A stretch of DNA of 64,000 nt, taken from contig CP142452.1 in NCBI GenBank assembly GCA_038049695.1, forward strand, positions 71,863,501 through 71,927,500, given 5' to 3'. The stretch is from Cinnamomum chago. Lineage: Eukaryota; Streptophyta; Magnoliopsida; Laurales; Lauraceae. The stretch's first letter is position 1, and every line of letters starts with the position of its first letter. Below, one piece after another: positions 21,901 through 34,164 of this stretch. The translations under genes were made by a program, and so were the position numbers. A model generated the notes under the pieces. It was given only the letters and a program-made list of their open reading frames with translations, did not search any database and was not told where the DNA came from.

Positions 21901-24900
21901 AATTGGCATTTGATGACATAAAAGCTGATGTTATCCACGCAGATCTGAGTCAGACACAGGTAATTTTATGCCTTATGTTATAGTCAACTTAATTTTGAGT
22001 AAATTGTTAGTGTATGAACGTATAAAGTCCGTTTTCCCCCTTTTGAAACTTTTGGAAAGTACCAAATAAAACCTTGATTAATTTGGAATATATGATTTTT
22101 TTTCTTGGTAAAAGGAATATATGATAATATGAATGTTAAAACCTTAATTTGGAATTTATGAATTACACAAGAATGCGTGTTTCATGTCATGATTCCTTGA
22201 CTAGTTCACTTTCTAAAATTATGGTGGATATGCTTTTTGGGCGAAATGGTTCAGAGGCTTACTGGTTTACTCATGACTCGGCTGAGTAAACCTTGATTTG
22301 GCCATTGTATTGTGTGGTCAGTGTAATGTAAACCTGGAATTTGTGCAAAACGTAGGCTGACAGGCCAAGCATGGGTCATAATTACATTAGGCTTGTTCAT
22401 GTATTTCTGCAACGCTGCATGAGTTGAGACAAATTCTTTTCTTCTTCTTTCCTTTTTTTTTTTTGCTGGAAGGATGATTTCATTAAACACCTAAGCAAAA
22501 CAATGCAAAAGAGAGCTGAGCAGACAGAAAGAAACTAAAACATAAAAACACACTAAAGCTCCCCTTTCTATCCAGCTTTAGGCCTAGAAAGATTGCCTGC
22601 AAAGAGAGTAATCACATATGATCTTGGACTGTTACATTCTCCTATTAACTCTGATCCTCTGACCCATTTGACTGCTACTACTCTGGCCCCACTTCCTTCT
22701 GCAAGTCTTTTACAAGAATCAAACAATTGGCTTCTATCAGAGCTTTCTTAATCCCTAGATAATGACACAGCTATCCCCTGCAGCTGCAAGAGCCAATGCA
22801 TCTTAACTTCTAATGAGTCCTTGCTAGATGACTGACCCACGTAAGTCACCACCATGGAACCTGAATGAGATATAATTCGAGATCATATCTCATAGTTTTG
22901 CACTTTTACTCATGAGCTTGCCAAGAAATCAAACAATTGGCTTCTATCAGAGCTTTCTTAATCCCTAGATAATGACATACAGTTATCCCCTGCAGCTGCA
23001 AGGGCCAATGCATCTTAACTTCTAATGAGTCCTTGGTAGATGATTGACCCACATAAGTCACCATCATGGAACCTGAATGATCTCGAACTATATCTCATTA
23101 TGATTGACCCACATAAGTCACCACCATTGAAGTTATTCCCTCTCCCCCCCCACCCCACTTCTTGACATGCAAAGGCTGGGACCCATAAGATTTCTTGGCA
23201 AGCTCATGAGCAAAATTGCAAAACTATTAAATCTTCTAGGAACATGGGAGAAGGAAATAACTTCAAAGGTAGACCTCAGTTCTCTAATGTCCAACAAAAT
23301 AGGGTGGATGGACCAATCCATTGACCCATTGATGGCTCGAATCACCTCGAGGGCATCCAACAAAAGGTGGATCTTGCGGAATCCCCGTATCCTCGCCTCC
23401 TTCAGCACGCATAAGATGGTCCTTGCCTCGGCTTCTTTTGGAGACGAAACCTTTTGTCATTCATGCAATCCAGCATACACCCATGCACCATCAACCCAAA
23501 TAGCAAAGCCAAAACATGTTTTGCCATCCACAGCTCTAAAAGAGGCATCTGAGAAAACCTGAGCCATACCTCTAGGGCTCCTCAGGCTGACTTCCTGGTT
23601 GGGGGATGAAGGTCCTTGGTTGATCTTTTTAGGCTTGGGCATAGATTCAACAGTCATTCTTCTAGCACAATTAATTGTGCTAAGAGGTTTTATTCTTATG
23701 CCTCAAAATATAAAATCATTTATGCTCTTCCACAAGGCCCACCAGAGTGCGAGCGCCCAATCTTTAGCTTGAGGGTGAATTGGTGAGCTTGTTGCATCAC
23801 ATAGTTCTATGAAGGAGTTCCACCACTCCTGATCCTCAAGGGGGTAATGGCATGTGATAACATTCCTATGTTGGACCCAAACCAAGTGCTCTCGCATGAT
23901 CGCATAAAAAGAGAGCATGCTCTATTGTTTCTTCTGAGGTTAAGCAGATGGGACACGTGACATCTTTAGAAATATCTTTATTGTGGAGTATTCTTTTGTT
24001 GAGATTTTGTTACTCAAAATCTTCCCAAGGAAAAATTTGTGCTTTAAATGGAGCTTTCGATTCCTCACCGAACTCCATTTCCATGGGGGTCATGTATCCG
24101 GGGTTGGATGGTTTTATATAGGGCCTCTAATGTACATTTTCCTGCTGGGTCTCTGTTCCAACATCCGGCATCCCTTCCTCCAATCAGAACATTCCTTATC
24201 AGATTTACTATGGTATCTGAATATAAGGTTTGTAAGAGTTGTATGTTCTTTAATTACATTCTTTGGAAAAGAAAAACTTCATTTTTGTTGAAATGTAAGG
24301 TCGTTTTTTTTTAATAAAAAAAATGACAGAAATGTCATTTTTTTAAATGGTAGAAATGACATTTTTTTTAATTTTTATTTTCCTTTGTTATTTGCTCTTT
24401 TCTTTCATTTATAATTTTTCAAAACCAAAAGATATGACTTCGCCTGCATACAATTTCACCAGATTGGACCATAGGTTGCATCCTATTGGGCCTATTGCTT
24501 TTCCCCCCTCCTTATTATGCATATTTTCAGCTATTTAAATGCAATATAGTAATTTTCATGAACCTATTGGCTTGTGCAGCGAGAGAATGCAGTTGATAAC
24601 TTCAGGATGGGGAAGACCTGGGTTTTGATTGCAACGGATGTTATTGCTCGGGGCATGGACTTTAAGGGTGTCAACTGTGTGATTAATTATGATTTCCCTG
24701 AATCAGCCGCAGCTTATATTCATCGGATCGGTAATGTTACTCACCTGGCTGGCACTCTTTGCCTAACTGTGCTGAAACTTAATGATTTTTCTTCACCTTG
24801 GTTTTTGTTGTCACAACTTCAGTTTTTTTTTTTTTTTATTATTATTATTATCCTAAATCTTGGTCCAGCCTCATAAATGGCATTGTTCAAATGAAACAAG

Positions 24901-25552
24901 AAAGAGCTGTTACGAAGTTCTGTAAAACTAGGATCCAATGAGTGGGCTTGCATTGCAAGGACCATGCAATCTGGGTCCAACTAGTAGTCAGGTTTGCACA
25001 TGGGTGGGGAGTCAGGTACAGGTCCTAAGATCCATTAATTGTGTTGGATCTTGGTAAACCAGGTCCTACCTGTTTACGGCCTGTTAATTTCGTGTGTTAA
25101 GGTATGGAGTGATGCAATTGGGTTAAGTTGACCCTAACATGCTTAGTCTAATGGAGATTTCATGTTGGAATCACATTTAATGTTGATTTGATTACATCAA
25201 GGTTGAGAAATCTGATGTGATGTGATGTCTATTGGTTGACTTTTGATGAATGCTTGCTTACCCTGTTTATTGCCCTACATGGAATCTCACTGTTAACAAC
25301 TGTAAGGCTGGAAGATGAAATGTTTTTATATACTTTATTTGTAAATATTTAATTTTTACATTTATTGTACTGTTTACCTATGTTGACAATTGACAATACT
25401 AGCGATCATTTTTACAGCCGTTAATAAAAAAAACATATGTGCTAATATTTTAAGTTTAAAACAACTGCATTCGGTTATGTTGTTATTCCATCATGTATGA
25501 GGGAAGCATCATTTAGGAATCAAATCAGGTGGAACACTTCTTTCTTACTTTC

Positions 25553-25597
<45 letters not shown>

Positions 25598-26077
25598 TAA
25601 AATCCGTCCAAATCAATACTGGTGATTGGCTCTGATCATGGTTTATAGTTGTGAACGTAGAAAAGAGCATTCTATCCATAGTTGTTTCTATTTCCGTGCT
25701 GCCACCCAAATGTTCCTTTTTGCTAACATAGTAACATATCCATATTGTTTGCCAACTGGGGTACATTTCTGTTGGTTTAGACCTGCATGTTCCCGCATGT
25801 ATCTGCGGCCTTTTGTTGCACTTGATGGCTAGTTTTGATAAATTTGTGCTTTCTTTTCCTATTAGGTCGGTCTGGCAGAGCAGGGAGGAGTGGTGAAGCC
25901 ATTACATTTTACACTGAGGCTGATGTCCCGTTCTTACGTAACATTGCCAATGTGATGGTGGCTTCAGGCTGTGAGGTTCCATCTTGGATCTTGGCCTTGC
26001 CCAAGCTAAGGCGGAAGAAACATAGACCACAAAGAGATCATATATCTGTCGTACCTCTTGGGATCGATAATGCATAA
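16338..26077 (+). CDS. RH57: DEAD-box ATP-dependent RNA helicase, ROK1/DDX52 type (RH57-like)
   Basis: Complete gene of 527 residues. Exons: 16338-16424, 16870-16975, 17069-17184, 17290-17381, 18139-18235, 18450-18530, 18660-18892, 19218-19412, 19545-19635, 21837-21959, 24580-24730 and 25866-26077 (TAA). All joins are GT-AG and in phase. Motifs: Q motif GFKEPTPIQ (149-157), Walker A APTGSGKT (174-181), PTREL (207-211), TPLR (254-257), DESD in place of DEAD (278-281), SAT (310-312), [10 protein letters not shown] (425-434) and HRIGRSGRAG (455-464). The N-terminus [13 protein letters not shown] and the lysine-rich tail are typical of ROK1 homologs, as is DESD. Family role: RNA unwinding in early small-subunit pre-rRNA processing in the nucleolus, worked out mainly for yeast ROK1. 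The length is close to plant RH57. The second ATG, two codons in, is an alternative start. Two introns exceed 2 kb because of insertions. Confidence 0.93.
18945..18988. repeat. Compound (TC)n(TA)n microsatellite
   Basis: A CTCTCT run passes directly into a TATATA run in the intron after exon 18660-18892. Confidence 0.85.
21365..21436 (-). repeat. tRNA-like SINE head or tRNA retropseudogene
   Basis: The minus strand reads GAGCCCATAGCACAGTTGG at the start, with a consensus A box (TAGCACAGTTGG). About 40 bp later comes a B box (GGTTTGAGTCG), which together give tRNA-like spacing. No full acceptor stem pairing is present, so a working tRNA gene is unlikely. It lies in the helicase intron 19636-21836. 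Confidence 0.5.
21640..21722 (-). repeat. Second tRNA-like SINE head with adjacent A tract
   Basis: On the minus strand an A-box-like CAGCGCAGTTGG is followed by a B-box-like GAGTTCAAGTTCC and then an A-rich tail (plus-strand TTTTTCCTTTTTT at about 21641-21653). It has the same antisense orientation and the same intron as 21365-21436. Confidence 0.45.
22451..24120 (-). mobile_element. Decayed LINE 3' end with zf-RVT and RNase H remnants
   Basis: Minus-strand peptide remnants run in LINE order. A zinc-binding RT segment comes first ([18 protein letters not shown], about 23900-23960). A plant LINE-type RNase H follows ([18 protein letters not shown] at 23457-23657; [17 protein letters not shown] and [10 protein letters not shown] at 23133-23408). 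Then come an untranslated region and a poly(A) tract (plus-strand T run at about 22451-22464). Several stops and shifts separate the pieces. The 5' limit is uncertain. It lies antisense in the helicase intron 21960-24579. Confidence 0.75.
22719..23129. repeat. 210-bp direct duplication plus a third partial copy in the LINE tail
   Basis: AAACAATTGGCTTCTATCAG, continuing to ACCTGAATGA, starts at 22721 and again at 22931 with few differences. The segment TGATTGACCCACATAAGTCA recurs a third time from about 23101. Confidence 0.8.
25553..25598. repeat. (TTA)n microsatellite
   Basis: About 15 ATT/TTA units in the last intron of the helicase gene. Confidence 0.9.
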
Positions 26078-28260
26078 GATAGACAGTGACTAATGCATCT
26101 TTTCACAAGGTCAGAAAGCCTTTCCTTTAGAGTATGACGTCTCCATTACCAAAAAAAAAAATCACTTCTTGCCTAGATCAGTTTTGTATAATATTTTTTA
26201 TATCTATGTGCCTTTTTTTGTTTAAATCTCTCTTGATATTCTGACCTGGCCACCGGAAGAGAAAGGTTTTATCTGGTCCTGAGCCTCATACAATGTCCCT
26301 GAGGCTTAAATTAATTCTGAAATATTCATTTTGTTTGATAATTACTATTTACAGAAACAATCTTTGATTGGGATAATAATTTGAACTACGTTATATGAGT
26401 AATAGATGTCTAATGTAACCCAATGATGGATGGAGTCTTCACACATTCGCCATGGATGTTTAGCCTTTCTAGTCATCATTATTAGCAACCTAAGGAGTTG
26501 TTCACACGGGGGAAAACTTGGTCATAATATTAAGAGGAAAAGAGAGACTTTCATTGATCACAATTCACAAATGAGAGCTTACAATGGTATTTATATTGGA
26601 GGAGAGGTCATTCTTGCCTTTTGGGACCTAGATATGATTTTCTCTTCCTTTCATGAAATTGATTACATACTAATCTCATTATTCTTGATGTGATTTTCTT
26701 TCCTTTCCAATGACATGTAATCCCATCAAGAATAATGGGGTTAGACGATTAGTATGTAATCAGTTACTTGTCAAACCCCAACCCCCTCCCCCCATTGTCA
26801 GAAATGATGTCCTATTTAATAACAGTTGAGGTTTTAAGGGGTGATTTTTCAAGATTTCTTTTCTTGGGTTATTTACTGGGAAATAATGTGAAAATTGAAA
26901 AAAACACAAGTAATGATAGTGAATTTAGAAATGTGGAAAGTTAAATATGTGAATTTTAAATAATTTTGAAGAAAACCGTTTGCAAAGATTGAAAAAAAAA
27001 AATTTTAGTCATCATTATCATCAAAGCCTTATTGATGCAGCGCGAACCAAGATCAGGACTCACAGGCCTTGATGGACCCACCTGAGGGCCCCACATGATC
27101 TCTGATTTTCACAGAGATCCCTATCTTTAATTTAGATAGTCTTTAAATTAGTAATGTTGCTTAGTTGCTTACTAGACTTGCTTTCTAATTTCTACTTTTA
27201 TTAGGACTAGATATTACCTTTTTGATTATTTAGAAACAATGCTACTCTATATATAGAGGAGACCCCCATTGTAATGCTATGCTTTCTTCAAATTAATTCA
27301 AGTTATCGTGAGTTTCTCTCGTCGTTGTGTGTCATGGTTTGTGCCATGCCATAGGCTTTGGATTCAATCAATCTCTCGGAGATTGGTCTATACTTCCGAT
27401 CGAGGATCCGGGGCTGCGCCACTTGTCCTATCTATTTGGAGTTGCCTTTGGGAAATTTATTTTTCTATTCACCCTATTTGCAGTCATTTTTATTCACTCT
27501 ATAGTATATCATGCCTTTTCAACCTACTTCATTAATGTCTTTGCTGGTCTTTCCCTTTTACAAGTTCCTTTAATATGCTACCCTTTAATACTTCTTGATG
27601 GTTCTGTTTTGGGTCTTCATTATATGTGACCATGTCATTTCAAACGATGTTCCTTGATTTTCTCCTACCCATAAGATTCCTCTTGTGTTCTCATTCTTGC
27701 GGCTCTACATAGCATGGCATCTTCACAACATGAACTCTCACTTGTTTTTTTTTTGTTGCACAGTGATAAGCTCCATATAACATTTCAGGTCTGACTTTCA
27801 TCTTGTAAAATGGCTTTTCGATTGAAGTGGCACTCTGACAATCACATGGCAATCTACTTGTCTCCATTTTGCCCTCCCAAATCCCAATACTAATCCTACT
27901 TGCTAGATCCATCCAACTCATAACCTCCTTTTTGGCTTAATGTTGATTGCAGTTTCAATGTCTATCATACTGTGGCACTAGATTATTTTCAAAATTAACC
28001 AACTCATTTTCCTCTGTCTCTGTTCCACCAAACTTGCTCTCCATTTTTATCTGCTAATTTGAACCCATTTGACTCTAAAGCCTTGCTTAAATACATTTAT
28101 ACCTGTAATCCTTAATAGGCCAACCTAAGTTGTTAGTTTGGTCTCATTTTTGCTGAAATGATTAATTTTAGTAGCTTTTCTTAAACAAAACAACATATTG
28201 ATTTTTTTTAAAAAAAAATTCCATTTTGACTTGTTTTGTTTGTTTTGGTGTATTTTTCTT
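26078..28260. other. Helicase 3' flank and intergenic DNA with LTR-like fragments
   Basis: No gene is supported. The 3' UTR probably covers the first 100-300 bp. An imperfect inverted repeat pairs GATTACATACTAATCTCATT (about 26659) with its reverse at about 26735-26765. The stretch about 27034-27440 resembles an LTR promoter and leader (a TATATATA box near 27248, then CCCCCATTGTAATGC). I could not find its second copy or exact ends. Confidence 0.45.
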
Positions 28261-28261
28261 T

Positions 28262-28402
28262 TTACGGGAGATACTCTCACTTTACTATGAGACTTAAGGT
28301 GGAGGCCCTCACATCCATATCAAATGCCAACAACTTAAATGTAAGGGCTCTCATTTCTTTCTCTCATATGAAGTGAGATATATCTCATAGGAGCATCTCT
28401 CT
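28262..28402. mobile_element. Small palindromic MITE, family A, copy 1
   Basis: A foldback: GAGATACTCTCACTTTACTA pairs with the downstream stretch ending GAAGTGAGATATATCTCAT around AGGTGGAGGCCCTCACATCC. It is related to 31071-31228 and 40360-40500. Confidence 0.6.
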
Positions 28403-29015
28403 TTTTTGACAATACAAATGAAACGCCCCTGCACTGCACGTGCACATATGGGAAAACTATACTCAATTTTGAATTAAAAAACTTTTTCCCCAAAAAAGAA
28501 AAAAGAAACCCTAAGACCCTCTAAAAAAAAAAAAGTGTTTAGTCTATTTGCATTTGGATCCACAAAAGCCCTTTTTAAGCTAGGGTTTTTGGGAAAAGGA
28601 CATACCTCACTCAATCAGTCAAATTTGCTTTGATGAAAAAAAAAATAAAAAAATGAGAGAGTAAGCACATGTTTGAGCTTGAGATCGACTAAGAGGCTTC
28701 TACGAGTAAGGGGGATTTTGGCTGATGTGGGACTATCATTAGAACATTATGGAATGCAGGCTTCAATCAATGTTATGTGGATTTAAAAACTGAACCTTGA
28801 AGTTTCTGATTTTGAACTAATATCATTAGCTGTTCGTGAGTTTATGTAATGTGAGAATGCATGTCATCAATGAGATAAATCAATGGCATGTTTTAGACGT
28901 TGACATCTCATCCTACATTCACTTGGTACAAGGTAAATATGTCGTTTTAAGTCATTTTATTACTAATTCATTCTATTTTTAATCTCTTAAACTCTGTTTT
29001 GGGTAAATTTCTTTT

Positions 29016-29019
<4 letters not shown>

Positions 29020-29050
<31 letters not shown>

Positions 29051-29240
29051 TAACGGACCGGACTAATCCTTTTGGGCCCAGAGAGAAGCCGGGTAAAACC
29101 CCGGTGGCCCCTAAGTGGTAGTACTAATGGACTCAACGTTCGGTTCTTGAGGAGAGGGGGGGATCGGGGATCGATACCAGGACCTCTAGCTCCAGAAGAG
29201 AGATGAACTGTGATCCGGACCACTCAGACCCTTGGAGTTA
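29020..29240 (-). mobile_element. SINE-like element with (GA)n end
   Basis: The minus strand carries GGTCTGAGTGGTCCGGATCA near its start and a B-box-like TATCGATCCC. It ends in a (GA)n tail (plus-strand CT repeat at 29019-29048). Boundaries and target duplication are not established. Confidence 0.35.
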
Positions 29241-29818
29241 AAACTTATTCTTTTAAGAACACCAAAGCAACTGAAATTTCCATGATGGAGGTTCACTGAA
29301 ATTGGAGTCTGAAATGAAATGGACAACTCTGATGTAAATTTGTTCAAATGTGCTATGAAATATAAACCAAATATTCATCAGGTGCTTTCCACTGTTGATA
29401 GTTTATGATTTTTTCAAACCCCTCGATCAGATAAATAGCAAGCAAACAAGATAATCCATATTACTTTTACTTTTACTTTTCCCCAGCAGTAGACCAATTG
29501 TCATTTTCATCTTTATCATGAGGTCCCATTACAGCTCACGAATCACTGCCAAACACTACAAACGTCCAATCAACATCAATGAAAAGGGACAAGGTTTGGT
29601 GATTCTTTTTTAGTAAAAATATAATCAGACAAGGTTGGGTGACAAATTAGAAAAGTTTTTAGTCAAAATAGCATGAATATTAGTACAGTGGGAATTAAGC
29701 TATGATTTCAAGCAAAATGACCTAAAGAACAAAATAAATATATATAAAAAAAAAAAACCTTTAAGCTGTCCCTTTTAAAGAGCAAAACAACACTAGAGAA
29801 GTTCTAAACAATTTCTAA

Positions 29819-30203
29819 GGGTCCGTTTGAGAAGGGAGGAGGGGAGATTTTCCCTCCTCTTATTTGGGAAGTAAAAAAGTAAGGGGAAGGAAAGTGAAAA
29901 AGTATAATTTTGTTTTTAGTGAGGTACAAAGAAAAAGACTATTTTACCCTTACTCTTGAAAAAAATTCAAATAGACTCTAAAGGGCATTTTAGTCATTTG
30001 GTGACCTAATCCTCACTTTCCCCTCATTTTCCCCCTTGTTTTGGGGGGAAAATTTTTTGAGAGAAAAAGTACAATTTTCCCTCCATTTCCCCCTCCCCCA
30101 TTTTCCCTCCCCCCTTCCCAAACACCCCCCCAAAAGCACTTCCCCTCCACTTCCCCTCCTTTTTTTCCTCCTCCCCATTTTCCCCCCCTTCCCAAACAGA
30201 CCC
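29819..30203. mobile_element. PIF/Harbinger-like MITE with TAA target duplication
   Basis: Inverted ends GGGTCYGTTTGRGAAGGG bound 385 bp, and TAA occurs at 29816-29818 and 30204-30206. A 3-bp TWA target duplication is the mark of PIF/Harbinger elements. The right half is a nearly pure C/T strand (30041-30200), which keeps several frames open by composition. No transposase is encoded. Confidence 0.75.
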
Positions 30204-31030
30204 TAAGGCGAGCCATAGTGATTTTGGTGCTAAGTCCACCTCTTTGCAAAATAGTAGGAGGTAAGTAGGTCTTGAACTCTCAAGTTCTATTAAGAAAAGC
30301 AGAGTTAATGCTACATTTGAAGATTTAGGCTTTTAGGAGTAGCTCCATAGGAAGGCCTAAAGGGAAAGTCTTGTCATTCCAGGTTTTTTTTTTTTTTTTT
30401 ACTTCCTTCTTCTCGAGATAATATAGATTGTGATGTTCATGCAGTAAAAATAATAATAAAAATAAAAAATAAATCTATATTTGTATTTTATCTCATTAAA
30501 TTTATGTGTCTTCACATTTTGGGAGAAGCAATGATATCAAGGAAATGAGTTGTGACAATGCTGTAGCCTCTCTCTATAAAGTAGAGTGGCTTGGTTGATG
30601 GTGGAATTCAAATGGTTCTCACATTGTTGTAGGTACGGTGGGCACGCCTAACTTATGATAAATCACAATGGCCTCCACCCTACGCAAGTGATAGACTCAT
30701 GGTGGACCCACTTGCCTAAAAATCAAATTAAAATGAGGCTCAGCTTGATTCTATCTTTTGGAAGTTTGGGCCTATCTTCATTTTCTTGATTAGGTTAGGC
30801 TGGGTGGGTAGACTCATTCCATCACGTTGACTCTCATTGGACTTACCTCTCTGATTTCATAATTAGTGTGCTCAGTGTTGGGTGAGCAAGATAAGATAGG
30901 GTTTGCTCTCCATGTCTTCTGATTGATGAGATGTGGGAGCTTGAATTCCACCCCACTTATCTATGAACGTGCGCCTTGGAAAATAAACCTCTTGTGTTAT
31001 ATACCACAAAAAATCCTCGTCATAAATAAA

Positions 31031-31064
<34 letters not shown>

Positions 31065-31070
31065 TAAAGA

Positions 31071-31228
31071 GAGATGCTTATACGAGAGATATCTCTCACC
31101 TTATATGAGAGATAAGGTGGAGACCTTCACATTCATATCAAATACAAACAACTTAAATGTGAGGGCCTCCACTTCTATCTCTCATATAAAGTGAGAGATA
31201 TCTCTCATAAGAGCATCTTATATATATA
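31071..31228. mobile_element. Small palindromic MITE, family A, copy 2
   Basis: AGATGCTTATACGAGAGATA followed by TCTCTCACCTTATATGAGAG is mirrored by the right arm ending ATCTCTCATAAGAGCATCT. It is flanked by (TA)n tracts. Confidence 0.7.
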
Positions 31229-31429
31229 TTTATATATATATATATATACTGGATCGTTGGATCGACTATGTATCAATCCAAATGGACTGTTGACCGTTAA
31301 AATTTTGGGCTCATATGGAGATAATATAAATTACGGTTGGATCTGATTTTTTGCAGAGAAAAAGATCTCAAAGAGTCCTTGAAATCCCCCCATTCTTATC
31401 CCCATGTGGGGGCCCACCACACACTTGGA

Positions 31430-31680
31430 CTTATATATATATATATATATATGAGGAAGTTTCAAGTGCATCCATTCATCACCATAGGGTGAGGGATGTT
31501 TCCATAAATGGAAATTTTCAAGTACAAAAAGGGGATTTCAAGTACATGAGGTGAAGTACAAAAGAGGGATTTATGTACAAAAAAGGGCTTTTGTACTAGA
31601 AGGAAGTACACCCTTTTGTAGTTGAAATGGTGAGGAAATCCCTCACTTGAATACCCTATATATATATATATATATATGGC
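31430..31680. mobile_element. MITE family B, copy 1, inserted in a (TA)n tract
   Basis: A left arm GAAGTTTCAAGTGCATCCAT and a loosely inverted right arm enclose repeats of TTCAAGTACA and GTACAAAA. (TA)n lies on both sides, as for the related copy 41390-41575. Confidence 0.55.
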
Positions 31681-34164
31681 GGGGCAGCTATTGGTGATTT
31701 ATCTTAGGTGAGGGGCACGCCTTGATCTGATGGTTATGTTGGAAAAAGTAGAAAACAAATGGGGAAAAAAAGGATGTTTGTTGGTGAGGGCTTTATGTTA
31801 GCCATTATTTGGGGTCCGTCTTTGGTGCAGTGATGCAGCCACATCTCTTATCAAATCATCATAAGAGATTTACTTTTTCCACAATTGCCCTCGTCATTTT
31901 CTTAACCTGTTAAAATAGGCCCTACTTAGAGTAGTTACACTGGCTTCAAACAAATCCTAACGTAGTAACCTCAGTTGACACACTCAAAGTATATTTATTT
32001 CGATAGATAAGACCAATAATATTTAGATATCCTTAGTCGAAAATAGATCTTTTTTTTTTTGTTGAATTGTGTCTAAATCAAATACACTCTAATAAGGTAA
32101 TCATGGAAGCATAAACACTCCCCATCAAAATCAAACCAACACTAATCTTGAAAAAGAGCCAAATTGGGTCATTCACTCTTACCTATCACATTTACGTACA
32201 TCTTAGCAGATCATGAACAGATTTATCCTAATATTACTTTCAAAGGGCTATCTTAAGCAAACATCATTCCCAAATGAAAGAAATTTCACTTCCACACTCA
32301 CATGGCCATTTTTTAATCCTTCATAACCTCAAAAATACCTCACACTATTCAAATTTTGATATTCATCGGTCATCCACCACCATTATAAATTCATTAACAA
32401 GATCCACCTTTTTTACTATAAATAGTTTGAAATCAAAGTCCTTTCCTCCTCTTTGTGCTGATGACATAACGACATTAACTAACATGTTTGATGAACAAGC
32501 AATCTTCCAATTGACCCCCATCTCCAACTAGGTTGAAATTATTATTTTTAAACTGTTTAGATTTTAAAGGTGAGCCTCACTATTTGGATATATAAGTCTT
32601 GCTAATAAAATCCCCCAAATTTCACCATCCATTTGAATGTCATTTGGGGCCCTTTTTTTTTTTAGTTTTTGTTCCTTGGCCACTAGACCTAGTGGGTGTA
32701 GACCCCACTGTGCAACTGAGTTTTGTTTCAAAACAAGTTTAACTTTTTTTCATTTATTACCAGCCACCGTGGTTGCCTTCTTCTGTCACTGTGACATGAG
32801 TAAATGACCTACTTTGAATTAATTTTCTTGCCAAGAGATGTTTTCAGCATTAATGAGGAATCGACTGTGCCCCTGTGCACACTGCACAGCAGGCCTGCAC
32901 AGCACGCACGTGTTTCTGAATTCCAGGGGCAGTTCCTGTCTATGATGCGACAGCTCCATGCATTGTGTGGGTGAATGATTGATTTCATGATCATGCTATG
33001 CAACATTATCAACAACTTTGTTTCCAGATTTGGATCAACAGTGAAGTGAAGTGCTTTTCAATTCACCATCAATCTAAAATCAAATGTCGTGCGACTTAGT
33101 GGATGTGCTTTGAAGAGCATCCTATGTATTTGCTGATGCGAAAATGCCATGGAATGTCATGTAAAATCCAAGTTAAGATTCTATCTTATTAGGGTTACTG
33201 GATAATTTTATCCGGCATTTTCTCGTGAGCCTGTGGAAATTAATTATTCTGATTGAAAGGATTGAAAACCTGCGTTATTAAAAATAAGAATAAAAATAAA
33301 TCAAAACCAGAGACTAACATTGTTCATGGCTCCATATTGGATGATAGGATCTGTTCTAGGTTTTTTTGGGATATGACCCATCCATTAAAGCTGGTTTGAA
33401 TTGCTTTTGGAATACAACAACTATCTATGTAAAAAATAGAACTTTCTATTTTTTTTTTTTTTTTGGGGTTAATCAACTGCGTCAGAACTATGATTTAAGT
33501 AACCTGTGGGAGCATCCTAGGCAAGAGATCTTGAGCATCCCAACTCATTATTAGATGTCATTTCCATCATCTCTTGTCTCTTTGTTTTAGAAAGGTACAT
33601 TGGGTTTGTATTGTGATTTTAATTAAAAGGATGTGTGAATGGATTGATTTGATTTTGACCCAATCACATTTGTAAAAACAAAGACGTTACATATGTTACA
33701 CACAAGTGAAAGACTGATGGTAATACTACTTTGTAGTCTTTGTTGCGAAGGCGACTGTTTTGTGGACGATTCAAGACAGTAGTTTTGTGGTCCAGAGTAT
33801 TGCCGTGGTTGATAGTGTTGTACAGACAGAGAGAGAGAGAGAGAGAGAGATATGCGAATATTACTAGGATGTGCGAATAAATTGCTCTTCAATGAGATCT
33901 CATGTTATGATTTAAATTAAGCACACAAAAAGTGGCATTCGTACCTTCAATAATATGTGACCACTATTCTTATAGACATGATGGTGTTGAGATAATGGTG
34001 ATCATCCATCCAGCAGGCCCCACCACTCATTAATGAAATATGATATGGGTTGATCTTTGGTGTCATTAAAATTTTTGCAGGGGTGGCCCACCTATGAATG
34101 AGATCGGCAGAGTCCCTTCACCTAACCTCTGGCTCAATCATTCTCTCCAAGGTTAGATTTAATG

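Larger units (their letters stand above)
30300..34160. other. Intergenic DNA, no supported gene
   Basis: AT-rich sequence with poly(T), (TA)n and, at about 33827-33850, (GA)n runs, plus the MITEs listed separately. The open frames are short and without recognisable domains. Confidence 0.6.

Noticed and set aside
27308-27629. Open frames of 75-100 codons after the helicase gene
   Set aside because: They overlap an LTR-like region, have no recognisable domain and overlap each other in different frames.
30013-30268. Several overlapping open frames in 29990-30268
   Set aside because: They arise from the polypyrimidine half of the Harbinger-like MITE; low-complexity Gly/Lys or Pro/Ser translations without motifs.
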